Of a stretch of 64,000 nt of DNA, positions 33,662 to 44,552 are shown one piece after another. A model generated the notes under the pieces. The model did not search any database and had not been told where the DNA came from. It worked only from the letters and a program-made list of their open reading frames with translations. Each line of letters opens with the position of its first letter. Positions within the stretch are counted from its first letter, which is position 1. The position numbers and the translations under genes are program-made. The DNA comes from Rhynchopus sp. YZ270_cl-10 (Eukaryota > Euglenozoa > Diplonemea > Diplonemida > Diplonemidae), in assembly GCA_964035575.1 (NCBI GenBank), contig OZ037864.1, forward strand, positions 248,001 to 312,000, in the 5' to 3' direction.

Positions 33662-34615
33662 CTACGAAAGCAACTGCACCTCACGCACCCAGCATTGGTA
33701 CTGGCTGTGCCTGGTGAGCACCATGAAGCGCCAGTAGCGTGCAGTGCCGTCGAGGAGGGTCTTCTGCGCACCGCTGTACCCGGCCAGCCCGACACCGCTG
33801 GTGACTGTCACCCAGGGGCCTGTGCCGGTGTCGCCTGCCTGCAGCTCCCAATCCTTCACGTCGTGGGTAGTGTCTCCGTATGAGTAGAAGATAAACTTCC
33901 TGACCGGCTGCACAAACCCGAGGTCAAGCACCAGCCAGTTCGTTGTGTCCCACCCGCTGACGTGACCGCCGTTCCAGTATTTGTTCAGATCGCCGTCGAT
34001 TGCGTAGATAGCCTGCCCAGAGGGGTATTCCGAGTTGAATGCGAAGACCGGCGAGTCGAGCACCTCTTCACCTCCGTCGCCGCAGGTTCCGTCGGAGAGA
34101 TCCCACACCCCTGCGTGCTTGAGCTGTTCGGTGAGGGTGATGTCCACGTAGGTCCCACTGCGCACCATTTTCCCGTAGTACACTGTGGTGCGTTTGGGTG
34201 CGCTGTTGTCACTGTAGTAGCCCACATTGCCAAGGCCTGCGGCAAAGCCTTCTGCAAGGAGGAGTGCAGGCACGCCGCCGTCCTGCGCAACGACACAGGT
34301 CTCGCATTTGTAGTACATAAACACAAAGTGGCACCAACGTTCGTCGTTCGTGGCAGGGCAGTCCATACGCAGGGTGGACCCAGCCTGAGTAGTGCCCACC
34401 AAAGTATGCATATCCGCATCCTTCAGCCACGCTGGCACGTCTATCCACCTCCGCCCACTTCCTGCGTCACTGATCCCATTATAAACAGAGGACACAACAG
34501 GGGTAGCCGGTGTCGCCCCAGTGCTTGCGATCCAATCAATATTTCCTTTGTTTGAAAGAGCAACGGTGGACGCAAAAAATGTGCATAAGGTGAAGGTTGA
34601 GAGGATTTGGCTCAT
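33662..34615 (-). CDS. Secreted protein with discoidin (F5/8 C)-like domain
   Basis: 317 residues. The signal peptide is MSQILSTFTLCTFFASTVAL. A middle region of about 140 residues with six cysteines (MDCPATNDERWC, CETC, GTCGDGG) is unrecognised. The last 130 residues resemble a discoidin/coagulation-factor 5/8 type C fold: YAIDGDLNKYWNGG, then WLVLDLG, RKFIFYSYG, KDWELQAG, TARYWRF and a C-terminal REVQLL strand. Such domains bind carbohydrate or lipid on cell surfaces. The longer upstream frame is rejected. The ATG at 34615 directly starts the signal peptide, and a CTCAG acceptor after a 35-nt C/T tract lies 19 nt upstream (G at 34635). Function beyond surface binding is not inferable. Confidence 0.85.
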   Translation of the reverse strand: MSQILSTFTLCTFFASTVALSNKGNIDWIASTGATPATPVVSSVYNGISDAGSGRRWIDVPAWLKDADMHTLVGTTQAGSTLRMDCPATNDERWCHFVFMYYKCETCVVAQDGGVPALLLAEGFAAGLGNVGYYSDNSAPKRTTVYYGKMVRSGTYVDITLTEQLKHAGVWDLSDGTCGDGGEEVLDSPVFAFNSEYPSGQAIYAIDGDLNKYWNGGHVSGWDTTNWLVLDLGFVQPVRKFIFYSYGDTTHDVKDWELQAGDTGTGPWVTVTSGVGLAGYSGAQKTLLDGTARYWRFMVLTRHSQYQCWVREVQLLS

Positions 34616-34639
34616 TTTTGCTTTAAAGAATGTTCTGAG

Positions 34640-35919
34640 AGTGTGGTTGGGGGAAGGAGAGGGAAGGGGAGGATAGGAGAATATGGGGGGAAAGGAATGG
34701 TTTTTAGACAAAAAGAAGAAAGCAAGCTTTTTCTGGTTGCAGAGAAAGGGGAAAAAATATGAGGTTGAATTTATAACAACGTCTCTGCGGACGCAGGAAA
34801 AAAAAATGAGGGTGGATGATCGGTCTGGATGGAGTTGGGGACAGGAGAGCAGCACCTTTTCTCTTGGGCTGACACGTCGCATAGGGGTTACGTCGTATCG
34901 CCTTTACAAAAGCAAAGGGAGGGAGGGAGGGGTTTCTGCTGCTCTCCAGTTCACCTCCACATTTTTTTTGTCACCGTTTGCCACCAGGCAGGTAATATAA
35001 GAAAAAATTTTGTTGAGATGAACCTAAGCTTCGCATAGTCACCTTTGGTTATTAGAAGAAAAAACCAAAAGAATGTGTGCACACGTCTAATATAATGACA
35101 GAAAACAACTCGAAAAAAAAAAAGAGAAAATCTTGGCATGAATGCGCCTCTCCAGCACCGTGACGACGGGGGAAAAAAATGCAATCATGAGACTCCTGAG
35201 AGGGTGAAAGAGCCTCACAGAGGTTATACACACCTATTGAAGATATTGGAGAGAGTGGGAAAGCGAAAGATCAACCTTCGCGCACACATAAGTGATGGTG
35301 CAAAAAAGGGAAGAAAAAAAGAAGAAAAATGATGAAATTTTGCAAAGTGCAAAAACGCCTCTGTGGACGTGAACATCAAAGAAACAAAAAACAAAACAAA
35401 AAAACACACAACACTGTGTGAAAAAAATGAAACGTTTTGGATGGAGGTTTTTCGAAAACCCCCTCGGTTTTTTTGTGAGGATAGATCGTAGTGTAGCTAT
35501 TAGCACCTTGAGCAGTGTGCAACATCTACCTTAATATGTTTTGCGGAACTAAAAAAGAGAAGTTGAAAAGTGCAAATGCTTCATCGTTAATCGGCGAATG
35601 CAGGTTTTTTTTTTTTTTGAAAAATGGTGTAGGGTTTGAGAGCATTTAAGTAAGGATTGAGAAATTACGCTGAGAATGACTGTCACGTTTTGCCACTCAC
35701 CCCACCCCGTATGGAAGTAAAGGGGAAAACTAAAAAGAAATATTTTATAATAAACCCTCAGCCTCACTGTGTGCTGGCAACCTGGAAAGAAAATCTTGGT
35801 GGGCATCTCTCTCTCTTTAGCAGATTTTTTTTTGAAAAGATGATCCCCAAAAAGGCATATCAACACATCCAAAAAAACGGGATACCAACACCAGGCAAAA
35901 AAATACGCAATTTTGTTTT
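34640..35919. other. Intergenic
   Basis: Contains the pyrimidine tract of the downstream gene (34640-34680, C/T-rich on the minus strand) and a degenerate AAGATGA-family hairpin at 35015-35043 (CTAAGC/GCATAG). It also contains TGCAAAGTGCAAA..CGCCTCTGTGGACGT at 35341-35369 and AGAAGTTGAAAAGTGCAAAT at 35559-35578. No gene seen. Confidence 0.55.
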
Positions 35920-37793
35920 TCACAACCGCACTGGTACATCGGCTGCGTGCATTGCCTCTTTCACTTCCTGTTTGTATGGGTGGTGACATTTTTACTTTAA
36001 TTTTTTTGATAAATTGTTGTAGTGTTGCCTCGGTTTGTGTTGCCACAGAATCTCCACTTTCCAAAAATTCACATTTTTGCCTTTCTTCAACATACCCGAA
36101 TAGTGACCTCCTTTCTGTGGAAGATGCCTGCTGCGAGGGCAGCGTCGGGTTGCGCCTTGGCGAAGACTTCTGGGAAGTGCGCTGCCTTGCCCGCACCACT
36201 GCTTGCGATCACTGGGATACCAACATGCGTCTTCACATCGTTAATCAACGCAGTCTCAAACCCCTGATTACACCCATCATGGTCAATACAGTTCAACAGC
36301 ACCTCCCCTGCACCCAATTTCTCACACACCACCGCCAAATCCCGGGCACTCAGATCGGTCACCTCTCTCCCCCCTTTTGCAGTGCATTGATACCAACAGT
36401 CTTCCTCTCCGTTTGGCCCTGCTTTCAATGCTTTGAAGGTCTTGCCTTCAATCGAATTCTTTTCGTAGCAACGTTTTGGGTCGACTGAGATTACAACCGC
36501 TTGCGCGCCGTAGCGGTGAGAGATGGTGGAAATGGAACAGGTTGACTTATCGAAGGTTGTGGGTGAGGAGAGGTAGGTGCGTGCAGCCTCGACAGCGTCA
36601 GAGCCTAGGGAGACTTTGTCGGCCCCAGAACGGAAGTATTCACCAGCCACGTCGAGCGCGCTATGGTCCACCCCGTTGGGGTCGGTGAAGGCACGAATGC
36701 CGCCGCCAACGCAGAGAGGGACGAAGATGCGTCTGCTCGCCTGGCGCAGCACCTCAAGCATAGGCTGGTCGCCCAGAGGCGACGACCGGAACGACGTGAT
36801 ATTCAAAAACGTGATCTCATCCGCCCCTTCCCTATAGTACCGCTCAGCAAGCTCGACAGGCTTGCCCAGGTTGCGGACCTCGCCTTTGCCTTCTTCGCGC
36901 ACCTCGTATTGGTCTCCTTTGGTCACAACAATATCGCCATTGTCGTTGGCTCGCACATCAAGACCTGATAGGGGGGTAGGTGGTAAAAAATGCGTGACGT
37001 AACTGGAGGGGTAAAACGGCAACAAAAATAGACCCACTCTTGAAAATCTGTCCAAAAAGAGGTTAAATCTTTTCAGAACAAAAAAGAACATACAAGCAAT
37101 AACCCGCTTCGCCAGCACCGTCGGCGGCTGCTCCACCTTGCCCCAGGTCGACACCTCTGTTGCCGGCACTTCCATCTCGAGGAAGGCCTTGATCAGCTCA
37201 AGCCCTTTCGCAGACGACTTCTCCGGGTGGAACTGCGTTGCGAAGACGTTCCCCTTTTGAACGGACGACACCACTGTCTGCCCTCCATAATCTGTCGTGG
37301 TCAGAATCCACTCCTTTGGGGTAGTCCCCGCATCCGCCACGAAGGAATGCACAAAGTAAAACTTCGCCTCCGGAGCCACCAACTGCGTGGGAAGCTCCTT
37401 CCACAGATTGACCCCATTCCACCCAACGTGCGGCACTGCAAACTCCTTACCGACCGCAAATCTGGTGATCCCCGAAGGGATAATACCAAGCCCTTCCACA
37501 CCAGGGGATTCTTCGGAAGAAGCAAAAAGGGTTTGCATGCCGAGACAGACTCCAAAAAAGGGGCGCCCGCTTTTGATAAAACTGCGGATCGGGTCAACAA
37601 AACCAAGCTCATTAAGACGTTCCATCGCAGACCCGAACGAGCCCACTCCAGGAAAGATAATCCGCTCCGCTGCCTCAATCTCCTCCTTCGTTGCAGCCAT
37701 TTGGACCTCCCAGCCGAGGAACTCCACGGCGTTTATCACACTCCGCACATTGCCTGCCCCATAGTCGATCACTGTTACAATTTTTTTCGACAT
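35920..37793 (-). CDS. Imidazole glycerol phosphate synthase, HisH-HisF fusion (three exons)
   Basis: Exons 37793-37094, 36964-36096 and 35967-35920 give 538 residues, close to the fused fungal and plant enzyme. The N-terminal half is the glutaminase: VIDYGAGN (8-15), nucleophile C83 in GVCLGMQ, and H189/E191 in FHPEKS. The C-terminal half is the (beta/alpha)8 cyclase: CLDVRAND (catalytic Asp 236), CVGGGIRA, GSDAV, IDHDGCNQGFE (second catalytic Asp) and ASSGAGK. It converts PRFAR plus glutamine-derived ammonia into IGP and AICAR in histidine synthesis. Intron removal restores VIACLDVR and the end HRKEVTIREVKEAMHAADVPVRL. The start MSKK fits a CTTCAG acceptor 21 nt upstream (G at 37815). Histidine prototrophy of the host is implied. 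Confidence 0.95.
35968..36095 (-). other. HisHF intron 2 (128 bp)
   Basis: Donor CGG/GTATGT, acceptor AAACAG/GAAGTG, phase 0. It joins EVTIR to EVKEAMHAAD, giving the usual HisF C-terminal helix. Confidence 0.88.
36965..37093 (-). other. HisHF intron 1 (129 bp, stop-free and in frame)
   Basis: Donor CTT/GTATGT, acceptor ATCAG/GTCTTG, phase 1, splitting the Cys codon of IACLDV. Because 129 is a multiple of three and has no stop in frame, an ORF caller would read through it and insert 43 spurious residues (a Phe-rich stretch) at the HisF active-site entry. Confidence 0.9.
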
Positions 37794-37819
37794 TTTTTTG
37801 TGTGTGTTTTTTCCCTGAA

Positions 37820-38126
37820 GGGGAGAGAGATAGATAGGGGAAATGTTGTGAGTAATGGATGAACTAGGCTGATTGACGCTGGGGTCGGTGGAGACTGATG
37901 GGTGATCGGTATAAATCGGTGGTAAAAAGTGTAAAAATGGGCATGCCAGGCCCACGTCAATTAGCCTCTGAACTATATGGAGAAAGAAACTAAAAAACCA
38001 AAAAAAAACCAGCTCACTGCCGACGCGAGATATAGCATTTTGATATAAGCATTGCTCGACAAGCGTGGGCAGTTGTTCCGCAAAGCTGCTAAGTATCAGA
38101 TAAGATGTGGCGTTATTGGGAGGCAC
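37820..38126. promoter_or_regulatory. Region between HisHF and the plus-strand locus
   Basis: On the minus strand the 20-50 nt before the HisHF acceptor are C/T-rich (CTATCTATCTCTCTCCCCTT). If the plus-strand locus is a gene, this 300-bp stretch is a divergent intergenic region. No TATA-like box or other element is recognised. Confidence 0.3.
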
Positions 38127-39280
38127 ATGCGTGAGCGTGAGGACAGCTGGACGAGTGCGGACGGAACCGACGACGCAGACCACCTTGCGGTGAAAAGGCA
38201 GTCCTTCTTGCGTCGGTTAGGGCATTCGAGCAACCGAAGAAACTTCGTCGCCCTCTCCCTATCTTGGAAGCACTTTGCAATTTAAGCAAATACACCCAAA
38301 GGGGTGATGCAAATGTGTCGGTGATGGTGGAGAAGACCGATGAAGTCATTGCGTTCATCACTGCGCGATCGGGCCAACGATCTCGCAGATCTGCTAGGGA
38401 AAGCCTGCACTCAGTGGTGTCCAGCAATTCTGCTGAACGCGACTTCAGCTTGGCGAAGAGACGCCTTGGGGAGGAGAGGTGGAACTTGGTATTTGACACC
38501 TTCAAGAAAGAGATATATCTCACGGGAGAAACCGGTTCCGCTCTAACCGCGACACAGGTGCAGTCCAGCAATGCAGCGTTGTTCTACGTAAGAAGAGGTG
38601 GATCAGGCAACAGATGAAATCCTGCAGATGGCTCGCTTCGAGGTCATAGAGGGTGAGAAATGGATCGTAACGGCCTTCCCTACGTTTCGAGGGGACGCCA
38701 AGAAGGACACACCTTACCCTGGAGCGATGGGAGCCAAAGAGCTCCAGAAGTTCACACACACCGCATCCTACTGGGAGAGCAGGGTGAGGTGCTTGGCCGG
38801 ATCTGGCGCCAGTGGCATCCTTGCTCATCCTGAAGCCCATTGTACAGTACGGGTTGACATCGTGTTTTCTCAGCTGGACAAATCTGATAGACGGCAATCA
38901 GGCAAACTTTTCCCCTTGCATTGGAGCACAGAGCAATGTCATACGTGAACAAAGATGTATGCAAGGCCGTGCTGGCACGCGAGGAGGACATCCGGAACGA
39001 GGATGCCTTCCCGAGGATCGCCGTGTACGCGAAGAAACGCTTCTGTTCGCGGTGTGTGGCAGTTACGTTGCGGACGGAAAATAGTAGTCTCAAGCAGCAA
39101 CGAGATGAGACTTGGTACGCGTGTTACTCTCTCCTATGGGTAGAGGAGATGAAGGGGGCGATGCCGAAGACGGTACGCGTGAATGCACAACCCTCCACCG
39201 CCGTACTCATCTGCATGTTGTCGGAGAAGTTTGCGGATGCGATGACGTGGAGGCAAGCGGAGCGCAACCCTGAGAGATGA
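38127..39280 (+). CDS. Unknown plus-strand gene or relic with short introns
   Basis: Coding-like sequence in three frames can be linked by short introns. MREREDSWTSADG (from 38127) leads into a second-frame block, LEALCNLSKYTQRGDANVSV, via a possible 41- or 50-bp intron starting at 38190. That block reaches SSNAALFY at 38587. A 40-bp intron, 38588-38627 (GTAAGA..CTGCAG, phase 0), then joins it to MARFEVIEGEKWIVTAF. A possible 44-bp intron (38847-38890) leads to TAIRQTFPLALEHRAMSYVN..., which ends at 39280 with a CxxC (FCSRC). I recognise no domain. There is no pyrimidine-AG leader as in the minus-strand genes, and the strand is opposite. It may be a transposon-derived or decaying gene. The central splice is the best supported. 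Confidence 0.42.
38588..38627 (+). other. Candidate 40-bp intron in the plus-strand locus
   Basis: TAC/GTAAGA to CCTGCAG/ATG, phase 0 to phase 0. It links two long frames that otherwise end shortly after they overlap. The length matches the 40- and 43-bp introns of the WDR7-like gene. Confidence 0.5.
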
Positions 39281-39647
39281 GAGGAAAGAGGGGGGAAAAG
39301 CGTCGTTTTTTGTCTCTGAAAAAGAAAAAAAAATAAAACCAAAAAAAAAAAGAAAAGCATTCAAAAAAAAAAAAAGACAGCTTGAAGTTCTTCGCTTTTT
39401 TGCTATATATTTTGTACTTTTTTTTCATTTTTGCATTTTTTTTTTGGGGCAAGCCGAACGTTTATTGCATTTTTTCCCATTTCCTAAAAAAAAAAAAACA
39501 AACAATTTCTCTTTGACGCGCTATATAAAAAAATTGGGTCGAATTATCCATATTCTTCTTTTTTTTTTTTGGTAAGATTCTCTTTTTTTTTCTTCCCTTT
39601 TTTAAAAGCAAAGCAACAATAGAAAAGTCATTTCATTTTTTCTTTAT
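39281..39647. other. Low-complexity spacer
   Basis: Almost entirely A and T runs, with no gene. The 3-prime end of the acidic-protein transcript must lie here. Confidence 0.7.
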
Positions 39648-40226
39648 TTAAATTCCGGGCATGTCGTCGTCTCCGAAGACGAAGTCGTCATCGCTGTCGT
39701 CGTCGTCACAGACGAGGGACTTGGTGCGCAGCCATGCGAAGGAGGCTCCGGACACGGCGTCCTTGGCCTTCTGGGGGTAGTGCCCGGCCTCAGCGTCCTT
39801 CTTGTACAGAACCTTGCAGAGGGTGTCGGAGGTCTCAATGAACTCAGCACCCTTGCCGTCACCGGGGAGGGATCCGAAGGCAGCCTCGGCCCAGTCCTTG
39901 GCGGAGAAGGCGTATCCACGCTCGTTGCCGTCCTCCTTGGTGAACTGCTCAGGGATGTGCACAATGGCGGCGAAGGACTCGTCGTTCGAGGTCAGAAGGA
40001 TCTTGGCCACGTCCTTGCCTCCTCCACGGCGCTCCTCACCCTCAGGGTCCACCTCCTGGTTCATCGCCTCAAAGGCCATCTCCAGAAGGTCCATCTTACC
40101 GTCGGACTCGGTCATGACGGCCTGCTGGAAGAGGGATCCCATGGCGGCCATGCCCTCCAGATCCTGTCCCTTCTTGCCACCCTCCTTCTTCACGGCCTTG
40201 ATCTTCTTCTCGGTGTACTCAGTCAT
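39648..40226 (-). CDS. Small acidic protein of unknown function
   Basis: 192 residues, intronless. The N terminus is Lys-rich (MTEYTEKKIKAVKKEGGKK), the middle mixed alpha/beta in character (AKILLTSNDESFAAIVHIPE), and the tail Asp-rich (DDDDSDDD, near 178-185). Codon choice is strongly biased to C- and G-ending codons (GTC, GCC, AAG, GAG), unlike most neighbours, which suggests high expression. I have a vague sense of similar conserved hypothetical proteins in other protists but cannot name a family. The ATG at 40226 is preceded 33 nt upstream by CCCACAG after a C/T tract (G at 40260), supporting the start. A role in translation or as a chaperone would be a guess. Confidence 0.82.
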   Translation of the reverse strand: MTEYTEKKIKAVKKEGGKKGQDLEGMAAMGSLFQQAVMTESDGKMDLLEMAFEAMNQEVDPEGEERRGGGKDVAKILLTSNDESFAAIVHIPEQFTKEDGNERGYAFSAKDWAEAAFGSLPGDGKGAEFIETSDTLCKVLYKKDAEAGHYPQKAKDAVSGASFAWLRTKSLVCDDDDSDDDFVFGDDDMPGI

Positions 40227-40489
40227 TTTGATAAAGTTTTTGGGGTTGTGAAGGTGATGCTGTGGGGTGGGTATTGGGGAAGAGGGAAGGAAAACTCCGG
40301 GGTGGATGTTGTATAATATATAAAAAGAATGTTGCGTTTTTTTTTAGGGATGTTTCCTGTGTGCAGAAAAACGGCACTTCGGGGGGGGCTAGGGGGGGAT
40401 GATAATAATGCGGCTTTTTTATACAAAATGAAAAGAGGTTAAGAAACGACACGTATCATAATTAATGTTTCGATGGTGATTATTTATTG

Positions 40490-40550
40490 TTGTGTCGACA
40501 ATCGCCGAGTGATCCCACCAGGTGGGAAAATTCGGGTCTGTACTCAATGT
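40490..40550 (+). repeat. TTGTGTCGACAATC hairpin element
   Basis: TTGTGTCGACAATC, then a CCCACC-A-GGTGGG hairpin, then TCTGTACTCAATGT. The same two conserved boxes surround a different hairpin at 63886-63929. The stem sequence differs while pairing is retained. Confidence 0.55.
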
Positions 40551-41075
40551 TGGCCGTCTACGGAAGGTATAGACGAATATTTTTTTTGCTTCCCTGCTCG
40601 TTGCATTCCCAACCTCAACTAAGGTAGGTTCTGTGCTCAAAATGTCACCCCAAAAAAGGGGCTATTTTTATTGTGTTTTTTTAGTGTCAAAAACATGAGA
40701 TTGTTCCGTTGCTATTGACAGCATCATGTCGTTGTGCGAACTCCCTACATTGCACGGTGTGCATGAATGCATTCTATACTAGAGAGGGGTCAGGGGGAGG
40801 GGGGGGGAAGGTCAGAGATAAAGACGTTTCGCTTGTGTTCTCTTTTCCCGTTCCCCCTTCCCTCATCCCAACACATTTCTGATACTTCTGCAGAATTAGT
40901 TTCATATACTTTCAAATCAATAGAGAAAAGGAAACAAAAAAAGTTATTAATGCAGGCACCTCCCGCTGACCCACGATGCTAGCTGGATGAAAGCACAAGG
41001 AACCCTGCGGCCAACAACAGAAGATGTAAAAGGAAACCTAAGTAGATCTACCCAAAAAAAAAAAAAAAAGATTGA

Positions 41076-41103
41076 TAGATGAACCCTAGCCTGTGTAGGC
41101 ACC
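41076..41103 (+). repeat. AAGATGA-family hairpin, variant stem
   Basis: TAGATGAAC followed by CCTA, a GCCTGTG loop, TAGG and CACC. The stem has shifted to CCTA/TAGG while the flanking boxes are kept. Confidence 0.5.
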
Positions 41104-43080
41104 TTTAAAAAAAAAAACTCGGTTTTGCATTCAAATGTTGGTGCGAGCAGTGAAGTGCCAAAGACGGGAGGGCATTCTCGGTGCGTACATTAACACAACG
41201 AAGTTTTCAGGATTCAGAATATCCACTCATAATTGGCTTGCTTCACTTTCTTGACACAATGGTGTGTGATAAGCGTCGATAAAAATTCAGATACTTTCTT
41301 CGAATAGAAAGCATAGGGAGGGGGTGCACAGTGCTGTCTTTTTTTGGAAAACAAACTTCCGTCTTGATTCTTCCAAAGAAAAGCACTGTGATTTTCTCAT
41401 AAGAGAAACAGGAAAGATATGAACTCTACGCATATCTTTAACAAAAGGAGAGAAAGGGAATGAAATCTAAACCACTCTGTGCGTGGACACCCAAAAAAGT
41501 ATACAATTTCAGATGTTTGAATGTGCACAATTGAACGAATTTTCAACGAACAACGAACGAACGACAAAAGAAGGAACAGACCAAACCTGAAAAGTGCTGG
41601 AAAAAAAAATGCATCAGCTCAGAAGCACCCTTGGGGTGTTTACTGTAGAAAGTAAAGGAGAGAAAAAGAACTGAAAGATGAAAGTGTGCAGTCGCGTCAT
41701 ATGCATGCTGCGTAGTATGGTAGGGAGGGGGACGGATAAACGTCAGTAATTTGGTTTGCATTTGGACAACTGCAAAGAAGCAGCGTACGTTTCCTTTGTG
41801 CGGATCCAAGGTAAAAGAAATAACAATACCCACAAAGAAAACGACAAAAAAATAAACAAAAAGAAACAAAAAAGAATAAAAGAACCAGAACACATGTGTG
41901 GGAGAGCCAATTTCTCACTGTGTCGACATATCACTTACTCCGAACGTTTCTGTACTCAAAAAAGAGTTCAGAAAACTACTGCAAAACACAAAAGTTTATA
42001 AGATGAACCTAAGCCTCTCGGAGTCACCTTAAGGAGGCAAATCAAATGGGAAAGTGTTTGACGAATAAAAAGAAATACGCTTCTCTTCGTGCACACACTC
42101 AAAGAAATTGAAGTCAAATCTCTGTCAAAAAGGGGCACCGCCCAAACTGCAGGAAGGATTTTTGTTTTTTGTCAGGAGTAGAGAGAGAATATCTCGACGT
42201 ACTGTCGCAAGACCAAATAAAACGAAAACTTGAATGAGATGCATTGTGCTCGCTCGCACACATCGTTCTTGGGTACTTAAATAAAGCCCAGTCTTTTTAG
42301 GGAAAAGCGCACCGTCAAACACTGGTATGAAAATGTAGTTTCACATTGAATTGTTTCATATACTAACTATTCTACTGAATAGATGGTATAATAGGGTGCA
42401 CTAAATTAAAACATTGAAAAAAATAAAACGAAAATAAACAAAAAGAGAGCAAGTGAGAACACACAAAACCAACAACAGAAGAGGTTGTGAAAAGAAACCC
42501 TACTGCCTCGATATCGTCGTGTGAACGGGGGGGCGGTGCACAACCTCTCGTCGGCCGGAGTAACTCTGGCCGGACTGTTGGTCGGCTGTTTTCGTACTCC
42601 GGGTGCAAACACCCTTCAAAGCAAAAAAACTACAAAAACTGTAGCGGAAAACAATAATTATTAGCCTTTTACAAAAGTCTTAACGTACACTTCAGATTTC
42701 GGTGACACTAAGTGATACATCTATATTGCAGAGTCTCAACAGATAAGACGGTGGGGGTAAGGGTGGGGGGGGGGGATTTTTTTTTTTTTTTGAAAACTTG
42801 GTTGTTTTAGTGTAGACACCCCCGGGGATGAGCTCCCTCTGGTGGTTTCTTTTTTTTTTTGAAAAATTGATGGAATAGTGTAGCTGCAAGCTCCACTGTT
42901 CTTTTAGTAGACTACACACAAAACCATTTATAAAAGGGGGTACAGCAGAGAGGCACGAACACCTCTCCTACGCTGTGGCTACACAAATATTAAAAAAAGG
43001 TGAATTTGATAATGTGCGTACACCCTAAGTGGTTGCAGGCACCGTACCACCTTTGCGTTGGGGTAAAAGAATAGGCTTAT

Positions 43081-43110
43081 AAGATGACCCCAAGCCTCTC
43101 GCGCTTAGCC
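43081..43110 (+). repeat. AAGATGA hairpin, class A
   Basis: GCTTATAAGATGA, then CAAGC, loop CTCTCGC, GCTTAG, CCA. Five paired bases. Confidence 0.6.
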
Positions 43111-43371
43111 ATTGAACAAAAAAAAATTTTTAAAAGGAGGTGAAAACAAACTTGAATGATCAGAGGGGAAAATAAGCGAAGCTCCCACATAGAAGCAACA
43201 CACACGGCACACTTGTCCCTCTTCCCGGGGGTCGGGATGAAGGGAGGGGAAAGAACACTAACAGGATTTGAAGTGGGCAGAGTGCATTTTTTTCCAAAGA
43301 AAACCACAAAAAATAACCCTCTTTTTGTTGTCAGTTGTAGGTTAAATGGAATATCTCCTCTTTCACGACAC

Positions 43372-43518
43372 CACATGTCATATGACATGGTAAAAATGAT
43401 GACATGTGCACATGTCATTATGAAATGGTAATGACAGTGTACCACATGTCATAATGACATGTCAGAAAATAGACATGTCATTTTTTGCATGTCATCCTGA
43501 CATGTCACGGTGACATGA
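43372..43518. repeat. Cluster of GACATGTC palindromes
   Basis: CATGTCAT and ATGACATG recur about eleven times in both orientations within 150 bp, so the segment can fold many ways. It is not a recognised element, and I see no terminal duplication. Confidence 0.7.
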
Positions 43519-44552
43519 GTCGTCGTGTTTGAAGGTTTGGAGCGTCCACATCCCAAACTGTAGCAACAACAACAAAGGCTACCGAATGAGGAAAACAAGT
43601 CATTTTTGATTGAAACACCCTTTTTGCTTTTGTAAAACATGAAAAACATGACAGAATGAATGCTCAACAATGAACGCCATTGCCTCCATCCATCGTTCTA
43701 AATTGTATTTTAAAAAAAGGTGAAGTCGTGCGCCTCTACAGGACTCAGGACACAGTCCGTGGGTGGTCAAACCCCCGGGATTATTTCGCGGCGCGAAATT
43801 TAGCAAAAAAATAATTGAAAAAGAATTTCACTTTGACGTTAGAGACGGCAACAAAAAGGTGTTCTGTCTGGTGTGCCGGGTCTAGACAAAACAAAAATAA
43901 AGAGTGCAGTGATGTCACAATACTACGGGTGTGCTTATTACGGGTGATTAAATTGTGAATGGATATTGGATACACACACAAATAGACACATCTGTAATAT
44001 TGTGACTCACTGTAGCTAAAACGCGCTAAAAACGCATCTCAGTCGAGCTCATGTAAAGGGTGGGATGTGAGTGGTAAATACAACAAAACACATCGCATAA
44101 TGCCCTGATACAAATCTCAAAGGGAAAAGGAAAAGGAAAAAAACGTTACAAAACATATTGTGCAAACACACCCACTGCCTGTAGCTTCTCAAATTTGACA
44201 GCTTCTATAGTAAAAAAAAAGGTACCGAATTCGTACAAACTATCGACCATAAAGAAGGCCGAATTTCCAGAAAAGGAAAAGGAAAAGGTCGAACATTAGT
44301 ACGGTGGATAATTTGTTACGAATTCGGTAATAAAACAGTTTCCGTTGAAGATAAACAGCTTCAAGAGGAGGGAAACCCTTTGCGATGCAACATTACCATA
44401 TTCTTTCTTCCCACAAAAGAGAAAGTACTGGGTTCATCAGTTGTCACGTAGAAGTCAATCACGCGCAGTTGAAAAAAAAAAAAAAAACACTCTTTTTGCG
44501 AAGAAAACTTTAGTCAAACTTCAGTTTAGAGGAAAACGTTCTTGCAAAAAAA

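Noticed and set aside
34616-34882. 89-residue N-terminal extension of the discoidin-domain protein
   Set aside because: It would bury the signal peptide and run through the pyrimidine tract and acceptor site.
37794-38183. 130-residue extension of HisHF
   Set aside because: It runs through the C/T-rich tract and acceptor. The enzyme family begins at the MSKKIVTVIDYG equivalent.
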